IMG/VR virus record: IMGVR_UViG_3300044960_000095
Location: 1-47,636 of that record
Source of the DNA: a virus
Direction: 5' to 3' (one strand)
DNA: 47,636 nucleotides
The translations under genes and the position numbers were made by a program. The notes beneath the pieces are model-generated. The model saw nothing but the letters and a program-made list of their open reading frames with translations. It was not told where the DNA came from and ran no database searches. Below are positions 8,557 through 16,585 of this stretch, piece by piece (the first letter of the stretch is position 1; each line of letters begins with the position of its first letter).

Positions 8557-10860
8557 ATGAGTGACGACCTGACGCCGCCGAATTTCGACTTCGAGGATGT
8601 TCTCGCCGCGAACACCAGCACTGGCGACCCGGTTCTCGACGAGCTGACGTGGGAGCGGCTGGGTGTCGATCTTAATCATCCGGCCGGTGATGTGCCGATG
8701 CCAGGAGAGCAGCCGACGGAGCCAAGCGCACCCCTCCCACCGAAGGGTAGCATCGCTGGACCCAAGGTGTCGGTCGGTACTCGTGGCATGACCGACGCGG
8801 GTATAAAGCGCGCGAAGGGTGTCTTTGGTGAGGCGGACGCTCGTATTACCGCTCGCGCAGGGGAGCTGGAAACCGAGAAGGACGCTCAAATTGCCAAGAG
8901 CCGTGAGCACTACGCCGCGGTTGGTGAAGCGTTTGATCTTGCGATCGAGAAGACGCGGGAATTCCAGCAGCGTGAGCAGGAGCTTCAACAGCAGGTAATC
9001 GCCTTCAACCAGCAGGCGGCGGAACTCGAGCAGCGGATGGCGGCGCAGGCCCAGGCCGAGCGCGCGGCCTACCTCGCTGAGTACAAGGAGCAGCTAGCTC
9101 TTATTAAGCAGCTGTCGCTTCAGTCGGGTAACCCGATGGGGCAGCTTTCGCGTGCGGAGGCAATCGGTCTCGCAGGGGCGCAGTTTGCTCAGGGATTCCT
9201 CGCCGCACAGGGCGTCAACATCGACGTTGCGGGGCAGGTGGATCGGTGGGTCGAGCGCTCGATCGCCGAGCACCAGATGAAGATCCAGAACGCGCGAACG
9301 GCGGCGCAGGACACGCTGCACCTTTACGAGATCGCGCGGCAGAATAGCCAGGACGAGTGGGAGGCGCGGCAGCGTTATCGCGGCTTCGTGATTGCGGGGC
9401 TTCAGGCGGCCATTCACCTGAATGCGTCGCGGTTCCAGTCGGACATCGCCATCGCTCGGGCGACCGAGCAGATCGCGCGGTTGCAGGTCGAGGCGGACGC
9501 AACGGAGCGCGCCATTAGCGATGCCCACTTCGCTCGCATCAACCAGATCTACCAGTCCGAGTACCAGCGCGCGTACCAGATGGGCCAACTGTCCATCGAG
9601 CAGCGGAAAATTGCACTCGATGAGGCCAAGGTGGCGTGGGACATGGACCCGCGCAACCCGAAGAACCAGGGCGAGGCGCCGCTGACGCTGCCGGCCATTA
9701 GCGACCCGGAGGAGCTCGGACCGGACGGCAAGCCACTGGTCGACGCAAACGGCAACAAGATCCTGAGAAATCGCTGGGTGCTAAACCGCAAGATTCAGGA
9801 TCCGGTACTCGCTCGTCAGGTGTGGTCGGATGCGGCGAAAGCACGCGAGGACTACAAGAACTACCTCAACGCCACCAATGCGCTGATCGAAGCCTACAAC
9901 AAGGCCAAGCCGATCTACGACCAGGTCAACGCGGTCAGCAAGATGACGTGGGGCGAGCTCGACCGACTGACGGATTCGCCGGAAGTCCACGAGTTCATGC
10001 AGGCACTCGATTCATGGGCGATGGCGAAGGTCTACGCCGTTAGCGGTAAGGCGGCGACCAACGAAGAGTTCGCCCGCGTGAAGTCGCAGGCGTACAAGGA
10101 TATGTTCCTCGCGCGCAACGCCAACAAGGGCGAGGTGTCCCACGCGAAGCTCCGCGAGGAGGGCCGCAAGGCGTTCGAGTCGCACATGGAGAGCTTCGGC
10201 TTCGAGGCAGTCCCGGAGAACGACCAATTCCAGCGCACCCCCACAGCAAGCCCGCGCACGGCGGCCGAAGATGAGGCCATCATCTACGGCAAGAAGCCGG
10301 AGCCCGGCCTCGACGAGAAGTTGCTGGGTCAGATCACCGCGCGTGATTCGGAAAACATTAGACGGCCGCTCCACAAGATTTCGGGCGCGTGGGCCGACTT
10401 CAAGGGTGCTGCAAACCTCGGCGAGATCGAGAAGGGCAGTGCGGAAATGAAGAAGTACGCCAACGAGGCGTTCGCGCAGCCCGAATGGTCCGTCGCAACT
10501 GAGCTGCTCGCCGCGTCCGTGGTCGCTCCCAACACCATGTGGAAGCAGGCCGAGGGTTTCGGTGTGAAGGTGAGGGGTGCGAAGGGCGAGGTGGTGAACG
10601 AGCAGTCGCCGTATGAGCTGCGACAGCAGGCGTACAAGGCGCTGAGCTCCATCGCGCGGGGTGAGACTCCGAGCGGTCGGCCGGTTTCGGCGGACACGAT
10701 GGAGTGGGCGTCATACCTGAAGAATCAGATCGACAACGATCCGCAGTTGTCGGCTCTGTTGAATGAGGGCGGCGATCCGAACGCGAAGGGATTCGACGTT
10801 ACGGACGCGACCGACAGTGAGCTTTACAAGCGGCTCGTGGCACGCCCCGGTGAGCAGTAG
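8557..10860 (+). CDS. Large internal virion/ejection-like protein, coiled coil
   Basis: This 767-residue protein starts at ATG 8557, just after the previous stop. An acidic, proline-containing N-terminus is followed by long heptad-rich helices (about 100-400; many Gln/Glu/Ala, e.g. FQQREQELQQQVIAFNQQAA), then a helical C-terminal half without recognised catalytic motifs. It sits between a glycine-zipper protein and an 866-residue membrane-active-looking protein, matching the three-gene ejection block of short-tailed phages. Role inferred from context. Confidence 0.55.
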   Translation: MSDDLTPPNFDFEDVLAANTSTGDPVLDELTWERLGVDLNHPAGDVPMPGEQPTEPSAPLPPKGSIAGPKVSVGTRGMTDAGIKRAKGVFGEADARITARAGELETEKDAQIAKSREHYAAVGEAFDLAIEKTREFQQREQELQQQVIAFNQQAAELEQRMAAQAQAERAAYLAEYKEQLALIKQLSLQSGNPMGQLSRAEAIGLAGAQFAQGFLAAQGVNIDVAGQVDRWVERSIAEHQMKIQNARTAAQDTLHLYEIARQNSQDEWEARQRYRGFVIAGLQAAIHLNASRFQSDIAIARATEQIARLQVEADATERAISDAHFARINQIYQSEYQRAYQMGQLSIEQRKIALDEAKVAWDMDPRNPKNQGEAPLTLPAISDPEELGPDGKPLVDANGNKILRNRWVLNRKIQDPVLARQVWSDAAKAREDYKNYLNATNALIEAYNKAKPIYDQVNAVSKMTWGELDRLTDSPEVHEFMQALDSWAMAKVYAVSGKAATNEEFARVKSQAYKDMFLARNANKGEVSHAKLREEGRKAFESHMESFGFEAVPENDQFQRTPTASPRTAAEDEAIIYGKKPEPGLDEKLLGQITARDSENIRRPLHKISGAWADFKGAANLGEIEKGSAEMKKYANEAFAQPEWSVATELLAASVVAPNTMWKQAEGFGVKVRGAKGEVVNEQSPYELRQQAYKALSSIARGETPSGRPVSADTMEWASYLKNQIDNDPQLSALLNEGGDPNAKGFDVTDATDSELYKRLVARPGEQ

Positions 10861-13460
10861 TGGGTAGATACGTCAACGTAGTCCTTCCGTCCGGTCGCGT
10901 TGTCGCCGTGCCGGAGGAGGTAGCCCAGCAGGGCCAGCTCAATCGCGACACGCAGGCGGCGCTCGGCGAGCAGGAGAACGCGCGGCTAAACGCGGAACGG
11001 TCGGCCGGCATTGTCGAGGGCGCGAAGGCATTTGTCGAGGGCGCGGCTGACACCCTGTCGTTTGGCCTATTCGGCGCCGGTCGCGAGCTGCTCGATCCCG
11101 AGGGCGCCCGCACGATGCGGATTCGCGCCGAGGAGCGCGGCGGTGCACGGTTCCTCGGTGAAGCGGCTGCGCTGGCGGTTCCGGGCCTCGGTGAAGCCGG
11201 GGCTCTCGGTCGCGCCGGTCGAGTTGCCGAGTACACCGCGCCGGGCATTGCTCGCTCCGTTGGCCGCTCCATCGGTGGTCGCGCCGGCCAGTTCACCGAG
11301 GGCGCCATCCTCGGCACCGGCGGCTACATATCGTCGACCAACATCACCGGCGACCCGCTCACCATCGAGGCGGCGGTTGAGTCGGCCACCATCGGCGGTC
11401 TCCTGGAGGTTGGCTTCAACGTCGCGGCGAACAAGATCGAGGGCGTCACGTGGGGCATCAAGCGCAGCGCGGCCGAGCATCGCCGTATCGTCGAGATCGC
11501 CGGCACGGCCAAGCGGGCGAAGGAAGTCTTCACGGACACGCCGCCGAGCTGGAACGAATTCGTCGATCTCCACACGGCGCGCAAGAAGGCCGTCCAGGAC
11601 TTCAACAAGGAGGTCGCGCGCGAGGCGAAGAAGTACAACGACTTCTGGCAGAACAACACGAAGCTGACGGAAGCGATCGACTCGGCGCAGGAAGCCGTCA
11701 ACGCCGTCCGCAACGACGTGTACGCGAAGCAGGGTGGGCCGTTTGCCGGAACGCCCGAGACCGTGAAGTACCGCTTCAACAAGGCGGGCCAGGCCGAGAC
11801 CGTCGAACACGTCTACGAGCGCGGCCGGATCAAGTACGACTTCGATGGCAATCCGAACGCGCGCACCACCGTCACCGGCCCCGAGGGCGAGCAGATTCCG
11901 GGCGCGCAGGGTGCTCCTCGCGTCCGCCAGGTCATCTACGACGCCGACGGGCGGCCGGTGATTAGCAACGAGACGCTGGAGAAGCTGCGCGAGTACGAGC
12001 GGCGCATCAGCCGGGTCTACAAGATCAAGTCGGGCGGCTACCGCATCGACGAGAGCGGCCGGTGGATTCGCGACGCATCGGTGCCGCCGGATCCTCAGCG
12101 TGCGCTCGAGGAGCTGCGGGCCATCAAGCAGGATTTCATGGGTTGGCGCTCGAAGTACAGCGGCATTATTCATGAGCTGCCCACACCGCCACGCACCCCT
12201 CTAACCGAGATTCCGGGCGAGTTGCCTAAGTCCATCGAGGACTTCGCTCGGAAGCACATGGACCAGGTCAACGAGATCGCAAACAGCATCAACGACCCGC
12301 AAATGGCAACGGCGCTCGAGCGAGTGATGAAGGACCTGGATCTCCTCGACCCAACGACACCACGCAGTGCGGCCGAGAACCTCAGCGAGCTCCATCGAGT
12401 CTTGCGCGATTACCGCGACAAGATGAAGGAGTTCGCCGAGTACGAGGCGAAGGAGAAGGCGAAGGCCGAAGCGATGCCCGGCATCCTCAAGTGGATCCAC
12501 CGGGCGGCGCGCTACGTTGGCGGTCGCGCGGTCGACACCGGCGGCGCGATGGGTGCCTTCAAACGGCAGGTCGGTGGCACGGCGATCGTGAAGGGGATGA
12601 CGGCGGTCGAGGGCGCGGTCCTCGGCTACGGCGCGACGGGTGACGAGAAGGGCGCGGCGCTGGGTGCTGCCCTGATGTACGGCCGGCTCAGCCTCAAACA
12701 GCGCATTCAGAATCTCATCGGCAAGTACGGGGTGCTGACTGCTGGGTTGGCGCGCAAGCTGGCCTCACCGATGGCCTACCTGGCGACCTCGTTCCCTAGC
12801 GGCGAGAAGGACACCGAAACCGATCCGCGCAAGCTGGCGGTGAATCGCGCGTACGAGCTCCGGGCGGCGGCGATGGCTGCCCCCGATGCCGCGTTCCTGG
12901 CGGTGCAGGGGATGCTCGGGGCGGACGGCGACATCGCGTGGAAGATGCACCAGCACGTCGTCGGCACGCTCAACTACTTGGTGAGCACGCTGCCGAAGGA
13001 CCCGGGCACCGACATGAAGATGTTCGAGTCCAACTGGACGCCGCAGTACCACGAGACGGTTGCGCTGGCACACCGGCTCGAGGCAGTGCAGGACCCGCTA
13101 ACGGCAATCGCGCGGGCCATCGCCGGAGACAGCCACCCGGCGGCGACCGAAGCACTGTGGGCGGTGTACCCGTCGATCATGCAGGAGCTCGCACAGGAGC
13201 TCTCGATCGCGGCGCCGCACATGAAGAACCTGACCTACGAGCAGGCGAGTGCCTACTCGAATCTGTTCCGCACCCCGCTGACGGGTCTCCAGCAGCCGGT
13301 GGTGGTCATGACTATCCAGGGCCTCTACATGAAGGGGCCGCAGCAAGCAGCACCCCCACAAGGACCCGCTGGTGGTGGAGCTTCTAAGAAGGCCGTGGGA
13401 CGACCCCCGGCCGTACAGTCGCCAGTTGCGGGCAGCAACGTGGCGAATCTCACGCAGTAA
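10860..13460 (+). CDS. Very large internal virion/ejection-like protein
   Basis: The protein has 866 residues. The start is GTG, overlapping the upstream TAG by one base (TAGTG). After a short N-terminal domain there are Gly/Ala-rich, weakly hydrophobic stretches (residues ~60-180, e.g. GAADTLSFGLFGAGREL, GGYISS) like the membrane-active segments of ejected pore proteins. A long charged helical middle and another Gly/Ala-rich region near 560-620 (GATGDEKGAALGAALMYG) follow. It probably forms part of the trans-envelope conduit. No lytic transglycosylase motif was found. Confidence 0.5.
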   Translation: MGRYVNVVLPSGRVVAVPEEVAQQGQLNRDTQAALGEQENARLNAERSAGIVEGAKAFVEGAADTLSFGLFGAGRELLDPEGARTMRIRAEERGGARFLGEAAALAVPGLGEAGALGRAGRVAEYTAPGIARSVGRSIGGRAGQFTEGAILGTGGYISSTNITGDPLTIEAAVESATIGGLLEVGFNVAANKIEGVTWGIKRSAAEHRRIVEIAGTAKRAKEVFTDTPPSWNEFVDLHTARKKAVQDFNKEVAREAKKYNDFWQNNTKLTEAIDSAQEAVNAVRNDVYAKQGGPFAGTPETVKYRFNKAGQAETVEHVYERGRIKYDFDGNPNARTTVTGPEGEQIPGAQGAPRVRQVIYDADGRPVISNETLEKLREYERRISRVYKIKSGGYRIDESGRWIRDASVPPDPQRALEELRAIKQDFMGWRSKYSGIIHELPTPPRTPLTEIPGELPKSIEDFARKHMDQVNEIANSINDPQMATALERVMKDLDLLDPTTPRSAAENLSELHRVLRDYRDKMKEFAEYEAKEKAKAEAMPGILKWIHRAARYVGGRAVDTGGAMGAFKRQVGGTAIVKGMTAVEGAVLGYGATGDEKGAALGAALMYGRLSLKQRIQNLIGKYGVLTAGLARKLASPMAYLATSFPSGEKDTETDPRKLAVNRAYELRAAAMAAPDAAFLAVQGMLGADGDIAWKMHQHVVGTLNYLVSTLPKDPGTDMKMFESNWTPQYHETVALAHRLEAVQDPLTAIARAIAGDSHPAATEALWAVYPSIMQELAQELSIAAPHMKNLTYEQASAYSNLFRTPLTGLQQPVVVMTIQGLYMKGPQQAAPPQGPAGGGASKKAVGRPPAVQSPVAGSNVANLTQ

Positions 13461-13885
13461 TGGCACTTGAAGAAGTTGGTTACGTTGGCAAGAACGCCGC
13501 GAAGCTGATCAAACTCGCCGAGAACATCACGGCGGCGACCGCGGCTCCGTCGACGGCAGCTGACGGCATCGCCGTCTATCCGAAGGACCAGGTGTTCACG
13601 AGCGACAGCGGCCACTGCTACTCGTCGTCTCCGGCGCAGTGGTCAACGCTGCTCGTCGACATGGCCGGCACCACGCCGTCGTTTACGTTCAAGCTGTGGG
13701 GCTACTTGGCGAAGACGGACAAGTGGTACGAAATCAAAACGTTCGCGGCGATGACGGCGAACAAGGCGGAACTCGTGCAGGAGCTCGGGCATTACAATCG
13801 CCTGTACCTCCAAGCCACCGCTGTTAGCGGCACAACCCCCTCGGCGAACGCCTGGCTGGTGACCTCGCGCACCGTTAGCTACTAA
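13460..13885 (+). CDS. Small structural-type protein
   Basis: This 141-residue protein starts at a TAATG overlap. It has a short helical N-terminus (GKNAAKLIKLAENI), then a beta-rich Ser/Thr body (TPSFTFKLWGYL, YLQATAVSG) like small head- or tail-decoration proteins. It is of similar size and style to the product of 45249-45668, but I see no clear homology. Last gene before the lysis cassette. Confidence 0.55.
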   Translation: MALEEVGYVGKNAAKLIKLAENITAATAAPSTAADGIAVYPKDQVFTSDSGHCYSSSPAQWSTLLVDMAGTTPSFTFKLWGYLAKTDKWYEIKTFAAMTANKAELVQELGHYNRLYLQATAVSGTTPSANAWLVTSRTVSY

Positions 13886-14043
13886 TGACGGAAGCACTTA
13901 TCACGTTGGCTGCCGCGCTGGGCCAACTCGGTGTTGCGGCAGCGGCGTACAAGATCGCCGTCGAGGTGAAGCGGATGGTCACAGCCCTCAAGGAACGCGT
14001 CGACAATCACGAGGAGCGATTGACCAAGCTCGAGGACAAGTAA
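13885..14043 (+). CDS. Small holin-like membrane/coiled-coil protein
   Basis: This 52-residue ORF overlaps its neighbours by one base on both sides (TAATG). A hydrophobic Ala/Leu-rich N-terminal helix (LITLAAALGQLGVAAAAY) is followed by a charged coiled-coil tail (VDNHEERLTKLED). This layout is like small phage holin or XhlA-type proteins. Its place at the head of the spanin genes supports a lysis role, but the helix is only moderately hydrophobic. Confidence 0.55.
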   Translation: MTEALITLAAALGQLGVAAAAYKIAVEVKRMVTALKERVDNHEERLTKLEDK

Positions 14044-14333
14044 TGGGGTCCATGCCCTGGCTGCTGGGGGTGCTGATTGTTGTCGCGGGAGGGGTGTTCG
14101 CCGTGGTAAAATACTTGCGAGGGGCAGAGCAAAATCGCTCTGACCTGGGCGAGCGTGACGCGGCACTCGAGCTCGAGCGCCAGCGAAAGCGCCAAATGGA
14201 AGCGGCGGCTGCGGAAGCCCGCAAGGCACGCCGAGAGAGGCTGCATGAGATGGCTGCTGGTGCCGACTCTGACGGCATTGATCGCCTGCTTCGGGAGCTC
14301 ACCGAAGCCGAAGACGGTCCCAACGTCAATTGA
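14043..14333 (+). CDS. i-spanin-like inner membrane protein (Rz-type)
   Basis: This 96-residue protein has one N-terminal transmembrane helix (residues 5-24, WLLGVLIVVAGGVFAVVKYL) followed by a charged Arg/Glu/Ala-rich coiled coil, the Rz architecture. It starts at a TAATG overlap. The lipoprotein frame at 14245 begins inside it and runs past its end, the known Rz/Rz1 nested layout. Together the pair would join inner and outer membranes during lysis. Confidence 0.7.
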   Translation: MGSMPWLLGVLIVVAGGVFAVVKYLRGAEQNRSDLGERDAALELERQRKRQMEAAAAEARKARRERLHEMAAGADSDGIDRLLRELTEAEDGPNVN

Positions 14334-14499
14334 TCCCTGTCAGGTACTCCGGCTGCGTAAGCCGCCACCGTTGCATTTCGCAAATGGCGCCCTACCTCTG
14401 GAGGACCGAAAGGCACTCCTGCTCTGGATAGCCGATGTCGAGGAGACTCGGATCGCTCTTGAAGGCTGTCCGCTGGTGCAGCTGGTCGACGACGAATGA
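14245..14499 (+). CDS. o-spanin-like lipoprotein (Rz1-type), nested in the i-spanin
   Basis: This 84-residue protein reads in a different frame from the i-spanin, overlapping its last 89 bases. MRWLLVPTLTALIAC ends in a lipobox with Cys15, and a Pro-containing mature region follows (SSPKPKTVPT, RKPPPLH). I chose ATG 14245 rather than an upstream start because it places the lipobox at a normal distance and has a purine-rich GAGAGG site six bases upstream. Its stop overlaps the next start as ATGA. Confidence 0.7.
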   Translation: MRWLLVPTLTALIACFGSSPKPKTVPTSIDPCQVLRLRKPPPLHFANGALPLEDRKALLLWIADVEETRIALEGCPLVQLVDDE

Positions 14500-15113
14500 A
14501 GACTGCACTTCTTACTCTCGCACTCACCGCCTGCATCTCCCCGGTCCCCACGCTTCCCAAGGTCGCGGAGGACGCAACGTACGAGCTCCACACGCCGAGC
14601 GGCCAGTGTACCGCCTGGGCCGTGGACGACCACCACCTCGTCACCGCCGGCCACTGCTGCGACGACGAGGGCTCGTATTTCGCGGCGCAGCCGGGGCGGT
14701 CACTCCTACCCGCAGAGGTCGTCATGGGCCTCGATGTCGACTACGAGGCGCAGGCCCCCGTCGATATCTGCTTGCTCAAGACGGAGGCTTTCCTGCCAGC
14801 ATCCCTCGTGCTCGCCGACAAGATGCCGCTGCCCGGCGATCCCGTCGGCTTCGTCGGATACCCAAACGGCAAGTGGACGCACAACAAGGGCGTGTACGTC
14901 GGCGACATCGACGGCCCGTTCCAGTTTTGGAACGACTACGTGGCGACGGCACCCTGCGGCCCCGGCGCTAGCGGCTCGGCAATGTACTCCGAGGACGGTG
15001 TCTACGGAGTGCTGGTGCGGATGGTATTCGTCGGCGACCGCGTGTACCCGGGGGACATTGGGTGCGTGGCCAGTCCGCTCTACCAGATCGAAGCGATTCT
15101 GACACTGCGCTAA
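14496..15113 (+). CDS. Lipoprotein trypsin-like (S1-fold) serine protease
   Basis: This 205-residue protein begins with a signal ending in the lipobox LTAC (Cys13). The catalytic triad of chymotrypsin-fold proteases is visible: His53 in VTAGHCC, Asp90 in PVDICLLK, and Ser159 in CGPGASGSAM. The GYPNG and VLVRMVF strands fit V8/trypsin-like folds. Start ATG overlaps the o-spanin stop (ATGA). A lipid-anchored protease in a phage lysis cassette is uncommon. It may cleave envelope proteins during lysis or act on the cell surface. The fold call is strong; the target is unknown. Confidence 0.8.
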   Translation: MKTALLTLALTACISPVPTLPKVAEDATYELHTPSGQCTAWAVDDHHLVTAGHCCDDEGSYFAAQPGRSLLPAEVVMGLDVDYEAQAPVDICLLKTEAFLPASLVLADKMPLPGDPVGFVGYPNGKWTHNKGVYVGDIDGPFQFWNDYVATAPCGPGASGSAMYSEDGVYGVLVRMVFVGDRVYPGDIGCVASPLYQIEAILTLR

Positions 15114-15596
15114 ATGGCAAACATAATGGCCGTCCGCTGGGGCCGCCTGTACGAAGGCACCCCGGCCGAGCTGGCCCTCGAAGACGCCGTGGCCGCTCTC
15201 GGCGTTCCGTACCGGACACAATTTCCGGGCTTCAAATACGGCGTCCGGGCGTTCCCCGACTTCTACCTCCCCACGCTCGGACTCGTGATTGAGGTCGACG
15301 ACCCCAGCCACGAGAAGCTCGAGAAGATGGAGGCCGACGCCGAACGAACCGCGACGCTCAACAAGGAGTGGGGCGTGCGCGTGGTTCGGTGCAAAAACGA
15401 AGAGGCGCTAAACGATCCGCACGGGACCGTTCAACGCCTCCTTCGTGAAGCCGGATTGTGGCCGCTGCCGGAGCGGCTCCCTAAGATTGCCGACGCACTG
15501 CCGAAGCTGAGGCGGGCGCCACAGCGAATCAAGCGCGAGGCCAAGATGGCGGCCCTTCGCGCGCAACGCAAAAAGAAGAAGAGGAAAGGAAGCTAA
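15114..15596 (+). CDS. PD-(D/E)XK endonuclease-like protein
   Basis: This 160-residue protein has a Glu in an early helix (ELALEDAV), then FPDFYLPTLGLVIEVDD, giving the D-x(n)-ExD-type core, then LNKEWGVRVVRCKNEEA, the usual helix-strand end of DUF559/VSR-like or T7 endonuclease I-like folds. The C-terminus is strongly basic (RKKKKRKGS). It may resolve junctions or debranch DNA before packaging. An alternative start is the ATG at 15126. Its position inside the lysis block is like gene shuffling seen in other phages. Confidence 0.6.
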   Translation: MANIMAVRWGRLYEGTPAELALEDAVAALGVPYRTQFPGFKYGVRAFPDFYLPTLGLVIEVDDPSHEKLEKMEADAERTATLNKEWGVRVVRCKNEEALNDPHGTVQRLLREAGLWPLPERLPKIADALPKLRRAPQRIKREAKMAALRAQRKKKKRKGS

Positions 15597-15787
15597 TGGA
15601 TCTCGATACGCTCTATCTCGTGGGCGCGATCGTCGCGGCATTCCTGGTCGGCGGCGTCACGGCCCTCCGCTCGGTCGCCCCGCTCACGGAGAACAAGATC
15701 GACGACAAGGCCCTCGAGCTCGGCGAGAAGTCGATGCCCGTGCTGGTCAAGGTGCTCGAGTTCTTCCGCGCTCGCGCCGCCAAGTAA
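15596..15787 (+). CDS. Single-span membrane protein, holin-like
   Basis: This 63-residue ORF follows in a TAATG overlap. One hydrophobic helix near the N-terminus (YLVGAIVAAFLVGGVTAL) is followed by an amphipathic basic tail. It is the last + strand gene before the terminator. Size and topology fit a small holin or antiholin partner of the 13885 gene, but no specific family is recognised. Confidence 0.55.
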   Translation: MDLDTLYLVGAIVAAFLVGGVTALRSVAPLTENKIDDKALELGEKSMPVLVKVLEFFRARAAK

Positions 15788-15788
15788 C

Positions 15789-15824
15789 TATTCTTTCCGC
15801 TAACAGCCGTTAGTGGAAGGAATA
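15789..15824 (+). promoter_or_regulatory. Perfect 16-bp RNA hairpin after the late operon
   Basis: In the + transcript, 15789-15804 pairs with 15809-15824 over all 16 positions (two are G-U), with loop AGCC. On the - strand the two G-U pairs become A-C mismatches, so the perfect fold exists only in the + RNA. There is no T-tract, so it is more likely a 3' stabilising or processing element ahead of the true terminator. Confidence 0.7.
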
Positions 15825-15843
15825 GCACCCCTACTTGCCTCGC

Positions 15844-16185
15844 TTACCCTCGGTGGCCTTCGTGGCTGCCGAGGGTTTTATTTTTGCGTATGTTCACGCG
15901 CTGCTCACTTTTAGTAGCCCATCGACAATTGCTTGGCTCGTAATTACCAAAAGGGTCGATTCGATCGAGCGTCATTCCATCTAGTCGTTCGCCCATGTCC
16001 GCCAGGAAGTTGTCGAAGGAGTCCCAGCGCTCGCAAACGCGGACACCGCGCCCGCCATATAGCGGGTAGTTCTCGTGCCTAGGGTTGCGGCAACGTTGCC
16101 GCATAGCCTGCCAACTTATGTACGTTGGTGTTCTGTTTCCGTTGCAGCCTCTATTTGGTTTCGATCGTGGACCTCTGCTTCCCAT
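15844..16185 (-). CDS. Small HNH-like homing endonuclease family protein
   Basis: This 113-residue protein has the family hallmarks YISWQAMRQRC, then YGGRGVRVCERW, FLADMGERL, LDRIDPFGNYEPSNCRW and EQRVN. This family of small selfish-type nucleases moves between phage intergenic sites. It sits at the very end of the - strand operon and overlaps the upstream gene by 35 bases. A related but broken copy is at 28153-28419. Activity not tested by sequence alone. Confidence 0.75.
   Translation of the reverse strand: MGSRGPRSKPNRGCNGNRTPTYISWQAMRQRCRNPRHENYPLYGGRGVRVCERWDSFDNFLADMGERLDGMTLDRIDPFGNYEPSNCRWATKSEQRVNIRKNKTLGSHEGHRG
15847..15885 (+). terminator. Rho-independent terminator of the late operon
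   Basis: CCCTCGG (15847-15853) pairs with CCGAGGG (15869-15875), with an inner GCC/GGC, followed by TTTTATTTTT at 15876-15885. It lies in the 3' end of the convergent HNH gene and separates the two transcription arms. Confidence 0.85.
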
Positions 16186-16585
16186 TCGCCTTCGGGCGCT
16201 TCTCTACAAGCGCATATGTATCGTCGGTAAATACAAATTCGCCGCGAGCCCGGCCCTTGTTCAGAGCCGAACGCCCGGCGAATCTCTCTGCCGGCTGAAC
16301 ACCCTGGAGGATGTCGCCGAATCCGCTGGGGCCGTTACGAGCCAGGAACCTCCGCACCCTCGCCGCTACCGTCTCGCTTGGCTTGGAAGGCGCAGTCGAT
16401 TCCGTACTTTCCGACGCGGACTCCGCAGCCCTCCTTCTTCGGCCGTTCTTTGGGCTTGTCGTCCGGGATTCCCTCGAGAACCTTTGCAGGGCCGCCCCCA
16501 GCATCCCCTCCGCTTCCGCTAGGTCCTCTCGGAGCTTCTTCACCCGCGTCGCCAGTGTCACCAGTTCGCTCAGCGTGTCCGTCAT
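16151..16585 (-). CDS. Coiled-coil plus winged-helix-like protein
   Basis: I chose ATG 16585 (MTDTLSELVTLATRV), giving 144 residues. The frame is open further upstream, but those residues look like out-of-frame sequence. Residues ~5-35 form a coiled coil, followed by a basic linker with Arg repeats and a C-terminal winged-helix-like region (VAARVRRFLARNGPSGFGDI ... FVFTDDTYAL). It may bind DNA. It overlaps 251 bases of the methylase-like frame at 16335-17066, and I think this is the genuine coding frame of the overlap. Confidence 0.55.
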   Translation of the reverse strand: MTDTLSELVTLATRVKKLREDLAEAEGMLGAALQRFSRESRTTSPKNGRRRRAAESASESTESTAPSKPSETVAARVRRFLARNGPSGFGDILQGVQPAERFAGRSALNKGRARGEFVFTDDTYALVEKRPKANGKQRSTIETK

